Shown one piece after another: positions 28,138-37,192 of a stretch of DNA of 64,000 nucleotides; the first letter of the stretch is position 1, and every line of letters begins with the position of its first letter. Both the position numbers and the translations under genes were made by a program. Under the pieces are notes generated by a model. The model saw only the letters and a program-made list of their open reading frames with translations, was not told the DNA's origin and ran no database searches. This stretch comes from Nitrosopumilus sp. (GTDB lineage Archaea; Thermoproteota; Nitrososphaeria; Nitrososphaerales; Nitrosopumilaceae): contig NZ_JAILWC010000001.1 of the NCBI RefSeq assembly GCF_025699125.1, positions 228,884 to 292,883 of the forward strand. Reading direction: 5' to 3'.

Positions 28138-28156
28138 GTATGGTTAATTTAAACAG
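28138..28156 (-). promoter_or_regulatory. 19-bp operator for the universal stress gene
   Basis: In gene orientation it reads TGTTTA-N7-CATACA, 10 of 12 arm matches, 35 bp before the ATG at 28103. Confidence 0.6.
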
Positions 28157-28174
28157 AATCCTAGAATCAATTAT

Positions 28175-28672
28175 CTATTCTAATTTGTCGTGAAGTTTTC
28201 TCATGATGTCCAAATATGTACTAATTTGAGCATGTGTGGGTTCTAGTTCTTTTAGACTTTTAATGTCTACGTTTAGTTTTTCTAATTCTTCATATGTAGT
28301 TTTATCTTCAATCACATTCAGTAATTTTTGCAATCCAAACGGTTTTTGCAAAAGCTCCACTATCTGTTTCAAAGTTTTAATTGATTCTTTTAGTGTGTCT
28401 TCAACATAAGCTGATGCGAACAAAATCCTTTGTTTTGGACATTTTGCTAATATTTCTGATGCAACTTGCATTCCATTTTTACCTGATAGCTGATAATCTA
28501 AAATAACAATATCGTATGGAATTGATTCTGAATTCTGATCAAAATTTGCAAAGTATGTTTTTAATCCTGATTCCCCGTTCGTTTCTAAAGTTACATTATG
28601 GTTATTTGATTCTAGAAAAATTTTATATTCTTCAAGCAGGTCAATTTCATCTTCAACAATTAATACATTCAT
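28175..28672 (-). CDS. Response regulator, receiver domain with helical extension
   Basis: A 165-residue protein with acidic VEDE, phosphoacceptor Asp59 in VILDYQLSGKNG, FASAY and the Lys of LLQKPF. About 10 extra residues lie between helix 2 and strand 3 (FANFDQNSESIPYD). That enlarged loop is shared with the receivers at 30684 and 59160. The C-terminal 45 residues form a helix of unknown role, and there is no DNA-binding domain. It lies close to the receiver gene at 28703 on the same strand. Confidence 0.85.
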   Translation of the reverse strand: MNVLIVEDEIDLLEEYKIFLESNNHNVTLETNGESGLKTYFANFDQNSESIPYDIVILDYQLSGKNGMQVASEILAKCPKQRILFASAYVEDTLKESIKTLKQIVELLQKPFGLQKLLNVIEDKTTYEELEKLNVDIKSLKELEPTHAQISTYLDIMRKLHDKLE

Positions 28673-28702
28673 AATTTTAGTTTTCTCTGTATTATTTATA
28701 AT

Positions 28703-29086
28703 CTATGTAGAAATCACCGGTTTAGATTTATTTGATACTTTTTCAACGGCCTCCATAATTTGACTTATTTTAAATGGTTTAAAAATTACTGCGTCCACAT
28801 TACATTCTTTTAGTTTTCTGTCTGTTTCTTGAGTTAAATCTGCAGTAACCATGATGATTTTTGCCTCTTTAAATTTTTGCCTCAAATTTGTTAAAAGATA
28901 AAATCCATCGTATTCTGGCATCCAAAGATCTGAAAAAACTATGTCTGGTTTTTTTTCTTCAAATAATTTTACTCCGTCTAAACCATTGTATGCTTTTCCT
29001 AAGACCTCAATATCTTGCAATGAAAGAAATTCTGAAAATACTTCTACTGTATCAAAATCATCATCTATAATTACAGCAGTTGTCAT
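28703..29086 (-). CDS. Response regulator, receiver domain only
   Basis: A CheY-like receiver of about 127 residues with the acidic pair in IIDDDF, Asp53 in FSDLWMPEYDG, MVTADL and the Lys of FKPF. I chose the ATG at 29086 because a longer frame starts with poorly conserved sequence and the upstream half-operator lies 38 bp before this ATG. The downstream receiver at 28175 probably shares the transcript. Partner kinases are unknown; the divergent membrane kinase at 29203 is a candidate. Confidence 0.83.
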   Translation of the reverse strand: MTTAVIIDDDFDTVEVFSEFLSLQDIEVLGKAYNGLDGVKLFEEKKPDIVFSDLWMPEYDGFYLLTNLRQKFKEAKIIMVTADLTQETDRKLKECNVDAVIFKPFKISQIMEAVEKVSNKSKPVIST

Positions 29087-29123
29087 GTTGATTTTCTTTT
29101 TTTCTGCATGAAAAGGAATTGTT

Positions 29124-29142
29124 TTAAATTTTTGAACAAACA
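29124..29142 (-). promoter_or_regulatory. Half-operator for the receiver gene at 28703
   Basis: In gene orientation it reads TGTTTG-N7-ATTTAA; only the upstream arm is perfect. It lies 38 bp before the ATG at 29086, the same spacing as the stronger copies. Confidence 0.35.
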
Positions 29143-29146
29143 AAAG

Positions 29147-29165
29147 TGTCTGTTTAATTTAGACA
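29147..29165 (+). promoter_or_regulatory. 19-bp operator for the membrane histidine kinase
   Basis: TGTCTG-N7-TAGACA is a symmetric palindrome (TGTCT and AGACA arms). It ends 38 bp before the TTG at 29203. Confidence 0.6.
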
Positions 29166-29202
29166 ACCAGTAATTCAAGTTAATTTAAATCATAATGGAA
29201 AG

Positions 29203-30657
29203 TTGTTAGAGATTTCTAGTCACTCCCAATTTAGAATTGGAATATGCATATCAATGATAATTTTGCTGCTAGGCGTAGTTTCAATTTATACTATAAAAAC
29301 AATGGATGGTATTAATCAAAATTATAATTTTATTTTAGAATACAATCAAAACATTTCAAATTTTGATGATATTAAAATAAAATATGAGCGCCAGATGACT
29401 ATCTTTGAAAGCTTAAAATCTGAAGAGAATTTGGTAGGTGTTGGCACTTTTTGGATATATAATACAGAAATAAAAAACAAAATTTATGATTTCAATACTT
29501 TGATTATTAATAATCCTCAATTCATTGAACTTTTAGAAGATAAAAAATCTCTTGAACTTGAAAATAATATTGATTCATATTATAATTTACATCTAAATTA
29601 TGAAAATAGCGCATCTGATGCACTATCTTATTTCTATGATGGTGATTTTGGTTCATTTTTACTCGAATATGAAAATCTAAAACATTTGCAATTTGAATTA
29701 TTTGAAAAACTTGAGGATATAGAACAGACTCTTGAAATAATACCAGTTTATTCCAAAATATCTGTTGAACACATTATTACTGATTTTCAGATTCTACAAT
29801 GGGCTATGATAATTTTGGTAGGAGTTGTAACTACTATGCTAGTTTTTTTCCTTAATCAGACAAATTCTAATCTCAAATCTGAGATAAAAATGCAAACAAA
29901 AAATCTTCAGAAATTAAATGAACAATTAAAAAAAGTAGACAAAAAAAGAGAGGAGTTCATCTCTATTGCATCTCATGAATTAAAAGGTCCAATTCAACCT
30001 ATTTTTGGATTTGTTGAACTTGCTAAAACAGGAATTATCTCTAATCAGGAGGCTTTGGAAGGAATATCTAACATTGCTCTAAATCTGGAAAATATTGCAA
30101 ATAATGTACTAGATCTGACAAAAATTGAAAATGATGAACTAGAATTACACTTGGAGAAAAATAGCATAAATGACCTGATTTCTGAAGTATTGGATTCTGA
30201 GCATTTTAATCCTGACAGAAAAGTACCGATAATTACCAGACTTGATGTTGATGTAGTCATGAATCTTGACAGGACTAGAATTAAACAGGTTTTGAGAAAT
30301 ATTTTGGATAACTGTATAAAATTTACAGAAACAGGTACTATTACTATTCAAACTAATTTATTAAAAGACAAAAAAACTCTAAAACTTTTCATAACTGATT
30401 CGGGTCCTGAAATCCCACATGATGTTTTACCAAAAATTTTCAAAAAATTTGTGACAAAAGGTAATTACAAGGTTTCAGGATTTGGACTTGGACTGTATAT
30501 ATCCAAAAATATTGTTGACGCTCATAAAGGGAAAATTTCTGCATATAACAAAAATGGACATCCTGTTTTTGAGATATCCTTACCTATAATTTCATTTGAT
30601 CTTACATGGAAAGATTCTGAGTCATCTAATTTAGAAAAAAATATTGAATATAACTAG
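29203..30657 (+). CDS. Membrane-bound sensor histidine kinase
   Basis: A 484-residue kinase. Two membrane segments (about 10-30 and 195-220) flank an extracytoplasmic sensor of about 160 helical residues. The cytoplasmic part has a coiled coil, the phosphoacceptor His in SIASHELKGPIQP, the N box RNILDNCIKFT, G1 DSGPEIP, and G2 SGFGLGLYI. The start TTG at 29203 is supported by operator spacing. The input signal is unknown. Neighbouring receivers on the other strand are likely partners. Confidence 0.87.
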   Translation: MLEISSHSQFRIGICISMIILLLGVVSIYTIKTMDGINQNYNFILEYNQNISNFDDIKIKYERQMTIFESLKSEENLVGVGTFWIYNTEIKNKIYDFNTLIINNPQFIELLEDKKSLELENNIDSYYNLHLNYENSASDALSYFYDGDFGSFLLEYENLKHLQFELFEKLEDIEQTLEIIPVYSKISVEHIITDFQILQWAMIILVGVVTTMLVFFLNQTNSNLKSEIKMQTKNLQKLNEQLKKVDKKREEFISIASHELKGPIQPIFGFVELAKTGIISNQEALEGISNIALNLENIANNVLDLTKIENDELELHLEKNSINDLISEVLDSEHFNPDRKVPIITRLDVDVVMNLDRTRIKQVLRNILDNCIKFTETGTITIQTNLLKDKKTLKLFITDSGPEIPHDVLPKIFKKFVTKGNYKVSGFGLGLYISKNIVDAHKGKISAYNKNGHPVFEISLPIISFDLTWKDSESSNLEKNIEYN

Positions 30658-30683
30658 CGATAAAATATTTTAAATTATAAAAT

Positions 30684-31052
30684 TTATACCAATTCTAGAA
30701 TCTTTGATAACTGAAATGGTTTTTGAAGAAACAAAACTTTGTCTTTTAATTTTGAAAAGTTTCTCTCAGTTGATAATGCATATGCTGATGCTAGAATAAT
30801 TTTTTGTTCTGGATTTAGGGATAAAATGTCTCCTGCTACTTCTGCCCCGTTTCTTTGAGGCATTGAATGATCCAAAATCAATACATCAAATGTGCTCTTC
30901 TTTGAATCTGCATTAATGCTTTTTGTATATTTTTGAATACATTCTTCTCCATCTTTTACAATCTCGACTTGATGATTTTCACTTTCAAGTATTTTTGCAT
31001 ATTGTGTTGCTGTGAATTTATTATCTTCTGCAACTAGAATTTTCTTTGCCAT
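30684..31052 (-). CDS. Response regulator, receiver domain with enlarged loop
   Basis: A 122-residue receiver with AEDNKFTATQY at the start, Asp61 in LILDHSMPQRNG, ASAY and the Lys of LQKPF. The segment before strand 3 (KYTKSINADSKKSTFD) is about 10 residues longer than in CheY. The receiver at 59160 shares the AEDNKFTA.QY start and a similar insertion, so the two are paralogues. No output domain is present. Confidence 0.85.
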   Translation of the reverse strand: MAKKILVAEDNKFTATQYAKILESENHQVEIVKDGEECIQKYTKSINADSKKSTFDVLILDHSMPQRNGAEVAGDILSLNPEQKIILASAYALSTERNFSKLKDKVLFLQKPFQLSKILELV

Positions 31053-31085
31053 GATTTTTTCAGTAAATTCTGGTTAATCATGTCT

Positions 31086-31104
31086 TGTCTGTTCAAATCA
31101 AACA
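31086..31104 (-). promoter_or_regulatory. 19-bp operator for the receiver at 30684
   Basis: In gene orientation it reads TGTTTG-N7-CAGACA, 11 of 12 arm matches, 34 bp before the ATG at 31052. Confidence 0.65.
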
Positions 31105-31130
31105 CGGAAATTTGATTTTTAATGTAAAAC

Positions 31131-31149
31131 AGTTCGTTCGTTTAACACA
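31131..31149 (+). promoter_or_regulatory. 19-bp operator for the membrane protein at 31188
   Basis: AGTTCG-N7-AACACA ends 39 bp before the ATG at 31188, followed by the strong TATA box ATTATATAAT at 31151-31160. Confidence 0.45.
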
Positions 31150-31187
31150 CATTATATAATATTATCCAAATACTTCTGACTGATTCT

Positions 31188-31835
31188 ATGCGATTTACAA
31201 GTTCTGATAAATATGATGGATTTGAGAATGATTCTAGAGAAGAAGCACAATTATTAGAAAAATTTAATGATTATGCAAATCTAGAAAAAAAGATTTCAAA
31301 GCGAGCGTTTCTCGAAATATCTGATGAATCAAAACCTGGAAAATTTGGCAAAAAATTCATTATATCTGCAATGATTCAAGGAGCGATTGTTACTGGGTTA
31401 ACAATAGCTCTTTTTTTAAATCAACTTTTTGTGTTTAGTGGAAATACTCAAAACATGTTTGATTTTGCCTTTACTGATAATCTCGGAATTTTCTTTTTTG
31501 GATTTGTTTTGCAAATTGGATTAACTGCAGGATTGGCAACAATTGGCATATTTTATAATCATATTGAAACAAATTTGCATAGTGGGTTTACAAAATTCAA
31601 TACTCTGCTGTCATGGATTCATCTATTTGGAACAAATATTTTTGGTAGTATGATTACAATATCTTTGATTTTTGCTGGTATTGCCACTAGTCCACTATAT
31701 CAAACAGAATTGAGTTATTTACTGTCTTCAATCCCTGCCTTGGTTTACATTTCTGCCGTTTGTCTTGCAGTTGTCATGGGTATTGGGATTCTTGGAACCT
31801 CTTTTTCATTTATCAAAAAAAATACTGATGATTAA
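31188..31835 (+). CDS. Four-helix membrane protein of signalling regulon
   Basis: A 215-residue protein with a soluble, charged N-terminal 60 residues and about four membrane segments (FIISAMIQGAIVTGLTIALFL, FFFGFVLQIGLTAGLATIGIF, HLFGTNIFGSMITISLIFAGI, and a last one near IPALVYISAVCLAVVMGIGIL). No family is recognised. A strong TATA box and an operator precede it. Its end overlaps the convergent YncE-like gene by 4 bp. Confidence 0.65.
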   Translation: MRFTSSDKYDGFENDSREEAQLLEKFNDYANLEKKISKRAFLEISDESKPGKFGKKFIISAMIQGAIVTGLTIALFLNQLFVFSGNTQNMFDFAFTDNLGIFFFGFVLQIGLTAGLATIGIFYNHIETNLHSGFTKFNTLLSWIHLFGTNIFGSMITISLIFAGIATSPLYQTELSYLLSSIPALVYISAVCLAVVMGIGILGTSFSFIKKNTDD

Positions 31836-33217
31836 GATAGAGCGCAGATAGGAAGAATGTTCACCCAAATCTCATATGGGTTAACCTTGTCAATATCGTT
31901 AATGGGGAAGAAAAACTCTTCATCACAGTTGATTTCTTTTGGTTGAGGTTTATTTTCAAGATCATTGCTAAACATCATTGCTAGGTCCATCGTCCATGTG
32001 GGAATTACAGCTGTTTTTGGCTGAAGTTCTTTCTTTTTATTATAGTCGTCAAGCAAAATACGTGCAATTCCATTTCCATCAAACTCACCTGTGACTCCCA
32101 GGTTTTTCAGCAATCCTGAAATCATGTCTGTATCAATATCTTCACGTTGTGGGATGTTGGAAATTCCCTCTATTACCTCTAAAATTAACTCATCATTTAC
32201 TGAATTGTTATCTGAGATGACTTCTTCAATAATAGGCGTGAGTGTATAGTGATCATAATCATATGATACAGCGGAGATTGAATTTGACAATGGATTTGCA
32301 ACATAGATGATATTTGCAGTTGGAGAAATAATCATTGATTGTGGTGAGTCAAATACAGAAATTGTTTGAATTTTTTTAGAATTTTCATCAAGTAAATACA
32401 ATTCATTTGAATGTTCATTTGAAATTGTTGTGATTCCATTCTTTTGATTAGTATTCATTTGCCAAGCTCCTGATGTGATTGGAATTTCAAATATTACTTG
32501 TTCATTTTGAAGATCTAGTACAGTTATTGCATTTGAATCCCAACTTGTTATATAAAGAACGTTGCTCTTTTCATTAATTGATAGCCCCCATGGTTTAACT
32601 CCTGGATTTACATCGTTAATTAATTCATCCGTATTTCCATCAATTATGTGGATTACTTCAGATGTTCCACTTGCAACATATGTCTTGTCTGTGTTCTGAT
32701 TAATTGTAATTGCCCAAGGACTTGAATTGATAAATATTGATTTGATGACTTTGAAATTTTCTGTATCTAAAATTATAATTTCATTTTTTATTAAATCTGA
32801 AACATACAGTTTTTTATTATCTTCATTAAGTGCAATGTCCCATAACGATTCACCAATTTTAATGGATTTTATCACTTTTCCATTGATTCCATCAATTACA
32901 GAAAGCGTTCCTGAAATTTTGTCTGTTACATAAATCAAATGTTGTTTGTAGTCTACTGCAATTCTTGTGGGATTGGAATTCCCTTCATTTATCATTACTG
33001 TGTCTTTGATTATCATGGTTGATGCATCAATAATTGATATTGTTCCAGATTCATAATTTGGCACGTATAGATTATTCAATCTTGGGTCAAAATCGATATC
33101 TCTGGGGAAATCTCCTACTTTTACCGTATCTTGAATTGCAAAAGCGTTTCCAGATAATGCAACCAACCCAAAGAATGCTGATGATATGATGAATAACCCA
33201 TATGCGTTTAATGACAT
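31832..33217 (-). CDS. Secreted YncE/YVTN-type beta-propeller protein
   Basis: A 461-residue protein with a signal peptide (IISSAFFGLVALSGNAFA) and seven or so blades of about 42 residues with the repeating forms LYVTD...GTLSVIDG and YVSDLI.NEIIILD. The last 130 residues are helical and less repetitive, ending in a region with Cys pairs. Such propellers are common surface proteins in this group; the ligand is unknown. Confidence 0.78.
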   Translation of the reverse strand: MSLNAYGLFIISSAFFGLVALSGNAFAIQDTVKVGDFPRDIDFDPRLNNLYVPNYESGTISIIDASTMIIKDTVMINEGNSNPTRIAVDYKQHLIYVTDKISGTLSVIDGINGKVIKSIKIGESLWDIALNEDNKKLYVSDLIKNEIIILDTENFKVIKSIFINSSPWAITINQNTDKTYVASGTSEVIHIIDGNTDELINDVNPGVKPWGLSINEKSNVLYITSWDSNAITVLDLQNEQVIFEIPITSGAWQMNTNQKNGITTISNEHSNELYLLDENSKKIQTISVFDSPQSMIISPTANIIYVANPLSNSISAVSYDYDHYTLTPIIEEVISDNNSVNDELILEVIEGISNIPQREDIDTDMISGLLKNLGVTGEFDGNGIARILLDDYNKKKELQPKTAVIPTWTMDLAMMFSNDLENKPQPKEINCDEEFFFPINDIDKVNPYEIWVNILPICALS

Positions 33218-33534
33218 GGCCTATTTAGCACAAATTAGACTATATCATATACGGAATTTTTCCTTGAAAATACCTTCCATTTTGGTAGATAAATTGATGA
33301 TTAGTTTTTTAAATTTTGGCCATCTTTTATGTTGATATGGTCATTTCTGGCCCGTTTTCTTAATTTATGTACGATCACATAGTTTTGTAATGCGTTTCAA
33401 ATACTGATTTTCTGATTCGATTTTCTCTTTTGTTTTCTTTGACAATATTTCTCATTGATGATTTTGTTGATAATGTGGTGCTCTGACTTTTGTTTATCAC
33501 TATTTGATAATCTGGTACACTGCAGCGTTTGTGT
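33218..33534. other. Intergenic region without recognisable features
   Basis: About 317 bp, A/T-rich, between the propeller gene start and the end of cheY. I see no operator copy, gene or repeat in it. The leftward promoter for the propeller gene may lie near the TATA-like stretch at about 33240-33252. Confidence 0.5.
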
Positions 33535-33912
33535 CTATTTTGCTCTTAATGCTTTATTCAAAACTAACCCTACATTTCCCTTGTCAAATGGTTTTATTAT
33601 GTAATCTCTTGCACCTGATTTCATCGCGTCTTGAACTATGTGTTTTTGTTCTACTGATGTGACCATTATTACTCGTGCATTTGGATTCACTTTCATGATT
33701 CCCTTTAAAGCTTGAATTCCATCTGCTTTGGGCATGTTGACATCCATAGTCACCAAGTCTGGTTTATGCTGTATGTATTGTCTTACAGCTTCTACTCCGT
33801 CTGGCGCTTCTACAATTTCAGTTGCAAGTCCATTAGATTTTAAAATATCTTTTAGAACTGTTCTCATAAAAGATGCATCGTCTGCAATTAACACCTTCAC
33901 TCCGTCTCCCAT
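33535..33912 (-). CDS. cheY: Chemotaxis response regulator CheY
   Basis: A 125-residue receiver with all canonical residues: Asp11/Asp12 (IADDASFMR), Asp57 in VTMDVNMPKADG, Thr in VTSVEQ and Lys in DYIIKPFDKG. CheY carries the signal from CheA to the archaellum motor. In most archaea this needs the adaptor CheF, which is not seen in this window. It has its own promoter region with the operator about 91 bp upstream. Confidence 0.93.
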   Translation of the reverse strand: MGDGVKVLIADDASFMRTVLKDILKSNGLATEIVEAPDGVEAVRQYIQHKPDLVTMDVNMPKADGIQALKGIMKVNPNARVIMVTSVEQKHIVQDAMKSGARDYIIKPFDKGNVGLVLNKALRAK

Positions 33913-34002
33913 TTTAAAAACTCCTTCTCATTGGATTTTTTTTGACTTTAGATTCAAAAAATATTTGCATGTTTCTTCTTATTTTTTTTATTAATATCTA
34001 TA

Positions 34003-34021
34003 AGTTTGTTTATGTTGTACA
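34003..34021 (-). promoter_or_regulatory. 19-bp operator of cheY
   Basis: AGTTTG-N7-TGTACA on the plus strand lies within AGTTTGT and ACAAACT, a 7-bp inverted repeat. In gene orientation it is 91 bp before the cheY ATG, and a TATA-like ATAGATATT is about 12 bp nearer, leaving a leader of about 50 nt. The same layout is seen at cheB. Confidence 0.5.
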
Positions 34022-34072
34022 AACTAATGTCTTGACAAATTTTTCATAGTTGTTAAATTCAACAAAATATTT

Positions 34073-34888
34073 TTAATATTCTATTTTTTGATAAATTCTT
34101 TCTTTTGGGTACAGAGTTAAAAATAACTTATTTCCAATCGTACCAAACATAGATTCATTTTGTCCAAGAATTAGTATTCCGTTTTCCGTTAATGAATCTG
34201 CAAATTTTTCAAAAATTGCCTTATACCTCTGTTTATCATAATAGATCAACACATTTCTGCAAAAAATCATATGGAATTTCTTTTCTGTAATTTTCATCAT
34301 GTCTATATTTTCATATTTTATTTGATTACTTATGTTGGATTTGATTTGATATTGATCGTATTCTAATTTTTCAAAATACTTTATTCTCCTTTTTGTGTTG
34401 ATATTTACTAAATTTGCATCTCTGTAAATTCCTTTTTTTGCACGACTAATTGCATCTAAATTAATATCATTTGCAAAAATTTCATATTTAATATCTCTTG
34501 ACTTTAATACTTCGTTTAGTGTTATTGAAACACTGTGTGGTTCCTCACCTGTTGCACACCCACAACTCCATACATACGCAGTATGAACTTTTGATTTATT
34601 TATTAAATTTGGAATTATCTCCTTCTCCAGTTTCTCCCAAACATGTGGATCTCTAAAAAATTGTGTTACATTAATTGAGAATGCTAAATAAAGATTATTT
34701 GCCTCCTCCAAATTTGTTGATAGCAGTTTTAAATATTCATCAAAATTCACAATTCCATTAATTTCCATTCTGTGACGAATTCTTCTTTCTAAAAAAGCAG
34801 GTTTGAAACCATCTATGTTTTTTCCAGTTTTTATCTTTACCTCCGTTCTTATTTTATCTAAAATTGCGTTAATTTCTGATTCCATCAA
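34073..34888 (-). CDS. cheR: Chemotaxis protein methyltransferase CheR (cluster copy)
   Basis: A 271-residue full-length CheR. The N-terminal FLERRIRHRMEINGI, LAFSINVTQFFRD, the SAM motif WSCGCATGEEPHSVSI, FANDINLDAI and CRNVLIYYD are clear. It methylates receptor glutamates and is placed after cheC in the cheB-cheA-cheC-cheR order. The first CheR at 19267 is a paralogue of similar length. Confidence 0.93.
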   Translation of the reverse strand: MMESEINAILDKIRTEVKIKTGKNIDGFKPAFLERRIRHRMEINGIVNFDEYLKLLSTNLEEANNLYLAFSINVTQFFRDPHVWEKLEKEIIPNLINKSKVHTAYVWSCGCATGEEPHSVSITLNEVLKSRDIKYEIFANDINLDAISRAKKGIYRDANLVNINTKRRIKYFEKLEYDQYQIKSNISNQIKYENIDMMKITEKKFHMIFCRNVLIYYDKQRYKAIFEKFADSLTENGILILGQNESMFGTIGNKLFLTLYPKERIYQKIEY

Positions 34889-34950
34889 ATTATTCCACTT
34901 TTCATTTTTTCTTTTCTAATCGTATCCTTGACCATCATGGTGCCCGCTTC

Positions 34951-35631
34951 CTACAAGTTTTTTAACAAATCATCAATTGCATCATTTTGACCTCCTAGCA
35001 AATTTGTATTTGATTTGTCTGAATACTTGTTTTCTTCAATATCTTTTGATTCATGGGAGATCAATTTCTTTGCATGTTCAGGATGTTGAATGATGATCAT
35101 GTGGATTTCGGTTTTACTATTTTTTCCTGTTAGTAGTACATCTGCAATTACAATGTCTTTACTATTGCTATTGACATCGTTTGTAGGTTCTGATAATAAT
35201 TCCTCTAATTCTCCTTCTTTGAATGTTGGTGTGGATAAATCTATTCTAAATCCTGTATCTTTAGATAATGCATTGAAAAATGACCCCGTTAAAATATTGG
35301 CAACTTCTTGCAATGCTGATTCTCCCATTTCATCAATCTTGTTAACTTCGGAACCTAGTAATTTTGATGCAATTTTCATTGCATCTTCAAGTCTTAAAGT
35401 ATATAGTAATTCGATATGGATGTCTCCTTTACCGTTTAATCTAACTGAATGTAATTTAATTTGTTTGGATGTTAAACCGATATTTCTTACATTTATGTTG
35501 TTTTCTAGCATGGTTAATTTGTGTTGTATTGGTTCTTTCAATAATGTAGAAAAAACTTCACATGTTTTTTCTGTAATATAATCATTGAATGTTGATGATA
35601 ATTTTTTAATTTCAATTTTTTGCAAGTTCAT
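34951..35631 (-). CDS. cheC: CheY-P phosphatase CheC
   Basis: A 226-residue CheC-like protein. The phosphatase motif appears once, as DEMGESALQEVANILTGSFFNAL (Glu-x3-Asn), and the fold is suggested by the preceding LEDAMKIASKLLG. CheC dephosphorylates CheY-P and, in many systems, binds CheD. A cheD gene was not found in this window. It follows cheA by 10 bp. Confidence 0.85.
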   Translation of the reverse strand: MNLQKIEIKKLSSTFNDYITEKTCEVFSTLLKEPIQHKLTMLENNINVRNIGLTSKQIKLHSVRLNGKGDIHIELLYTLRLEDAMKIASKLLGSEVNKIDEMGESALQEVANILTGSFFNALSKDTGFRIDLSTPTFKEGELEELLSEPTNDVNSNSKDIVIADVLLTGKNSKTEIHMIIIQHPEHAKKLISHESKDIEENKYSDKSNTNLLGGQNDAIDDLLKNL

Positions 35632-35641
35632 GTTTTAACTC

Positions 35642-37192
35642 CTATTGAATTATTGTTGATGGATCAATTACTAGGGCGACTTTTCCATCTGGCAGTATGG
35701 TAGCATTTGAAAATAAATCTGTTGATTCATTTCTGTCTAATTTTTTAATTACAATTTCTTGATTTCTTTCAAATTTATCCACTACTAACCCATAATTTTT
35801 TCCATCATTTTCAATTATTACTACTGTTAGTGGTTTTGATTTATCTGATTCGTTTTTCATTTCAAATAATTCATTTAGTTTTATCAAAGGAATTATTCTA
35901 TCTCGAAGTTTAATTACTTCAGTTCCATGCAATGAAGTTATTTCATTCTGTTTTATTTGGAGTGTAGTTGTAATACTTGAAAGTGGAATTGCAAATTTTT
36001 CCCCTGATATCACTACTAACAGTCCTCTGATTATTGAAAGACTCAAAGGTAAAGATAATTCAATAGTGGTGCCATTACCTCTCTCACTGTTGATTTTGAC
36101 TGTTCCTCCAACTGACTCAATTTGTGAAATTACTACGTCCATTCCTACCCCTCTTCCTGAAATATCTGTTACTTCTTTTGCGGTGGATAAACCTGGGGCT
36201 CCAATTAATTGAACTGCTTCTTGATGTGAGATTTTCTCTGCTTCTTCTTGAGTAATAATTCCGCTTTCTATAGCTTTTTCTTTTACTCTGTCTACATCAA
36301 TTCCTCTTCCATCATCATTGATTATGATGAGTACATTTTCTCCTTTTCTTGAAACTGTGAGTGTGATATTGCCTGTTTCTGGTTTTCCGCAGATTGTTCG
36401 TTCATCAGGTGATTCAATGCCATGATCTGCACAATTTCTTAGAATGTGTAATAGAGGATCTGTGATAGAATCTAAAACACTTCTATCCAATTCAATTCCA
36501 GAACCATCCATGCTCAAATTAATTTTCTTTGATAATTTTTGAGATGTGTCTCTTACTGTTCTGTTGAATCTACCAAAAATCTGATCTATTGGGACAAGTC
36601 GAATTTGCATCGACTGATATTGTAAATCTGTGATTAATCTATCAATTTCTGTTACTATTTGCTTTAAATTTTCATATTTTTCATTTTCAATTGTTTGCTG
36701 TAGTTGCATTTTTGATGTCAATAACTCCCCCACTAAATTTACAACAGAGTCCAAATCCGACATTTTTACTCTTATTGTGGGTAATGTTGTTGTCTTGACG
36801 GATTCTTGCATGGGGATATTTTGAATTTCTTGTTCTGGTGATTCTAGTTTTTTTAAATAAGGTGCTAAATCCACTTTTAATTTATCATCTGATATCATTT
36901 GTTGTAAAAGATCAATGCATACAAAAAGCGCACTGGTAAGATCATGTGTTAATTTTTCTGTTCCTTTTCTAATATTGTCAAATATGTTTTCAATATTTTT
37001 ACACAGTTCTCTTGTATCGTCATAATTCATTGTAGATGCCATACCTTTGATAGTATGAGCTGACCTAAAGATTTGATCTAAATATGATCTATTTTCTGGT
37101 TGTTCTTCTAATTGTAATAATGTCTTGTTCATTATTTCTATATGTTCTAATGCCTCGGAGACATACATCTCACGATAATTATTATCAGACAA
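35642..37192 (-). CDS. cheA: Chemotaxis histidine kinase CheA lacking the P2 domain
   Basis: A 516-residue CheA. The P1 HPt domain carries His46 in IFRSAHTIKGMAST. A short linker (EQEIQNIPMQESVKTT) goes directly to P3 (KMSDLDSVVNLVGELLTSKMQL), P4 with HILRNCADHGIESP, DDGRGID and GRGVGMDVV, and the CheW-like P5 with the end NATILPDGKVALVID. The usual P2 docking domain for CheY/CheB is absent, so receivers would dock elsewhere. It overlaps cheB by 8 bp. Confidence 0.94.
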   Translation of the reverse strand: MSDNNYREMYVSEALEHIEIMNKTLLQLEEQPENRSYLDQIFRSAHTIKGMASTMNYDDTRELCKNIENIFDNIRKGTEKLTHDLTSALFVCIDLLQQMISDDKLKVDLAPYLKKLESPEQEIQNIPMQESVKTTTLPTIRVKMSDLDSVVNLVGELLTSKMQLQQTIENEKYENLKQIVTEIDRLITDLQYQSMQIRLVPIDQIFGRFNRTVRDTSQKLSKKINLSMDGSGIELDRSVLDSITDPLLHILRNCADHGIESPDERTICGKPETGNITLTVSRKGENVLIIINDDGRGIDVDRVKEKAIESGIITQEEAEKISHQEAVQLIGAPGLSTAKEVTDISGRGVGMDVVISQIESVGGTVKINSERGNGTTIELSLPLSLSIIRGLLVVISGEKFAIPLSSITTTLQIKQNEITSLHGTEVIKLRDRIIPLIKLNELFEMKNESDKSKPLTVVIIENDGKNYGLVVDKFERNQEIVIKKLDRNESTDLFSNATILPDGKVALVIDPSTIIQ

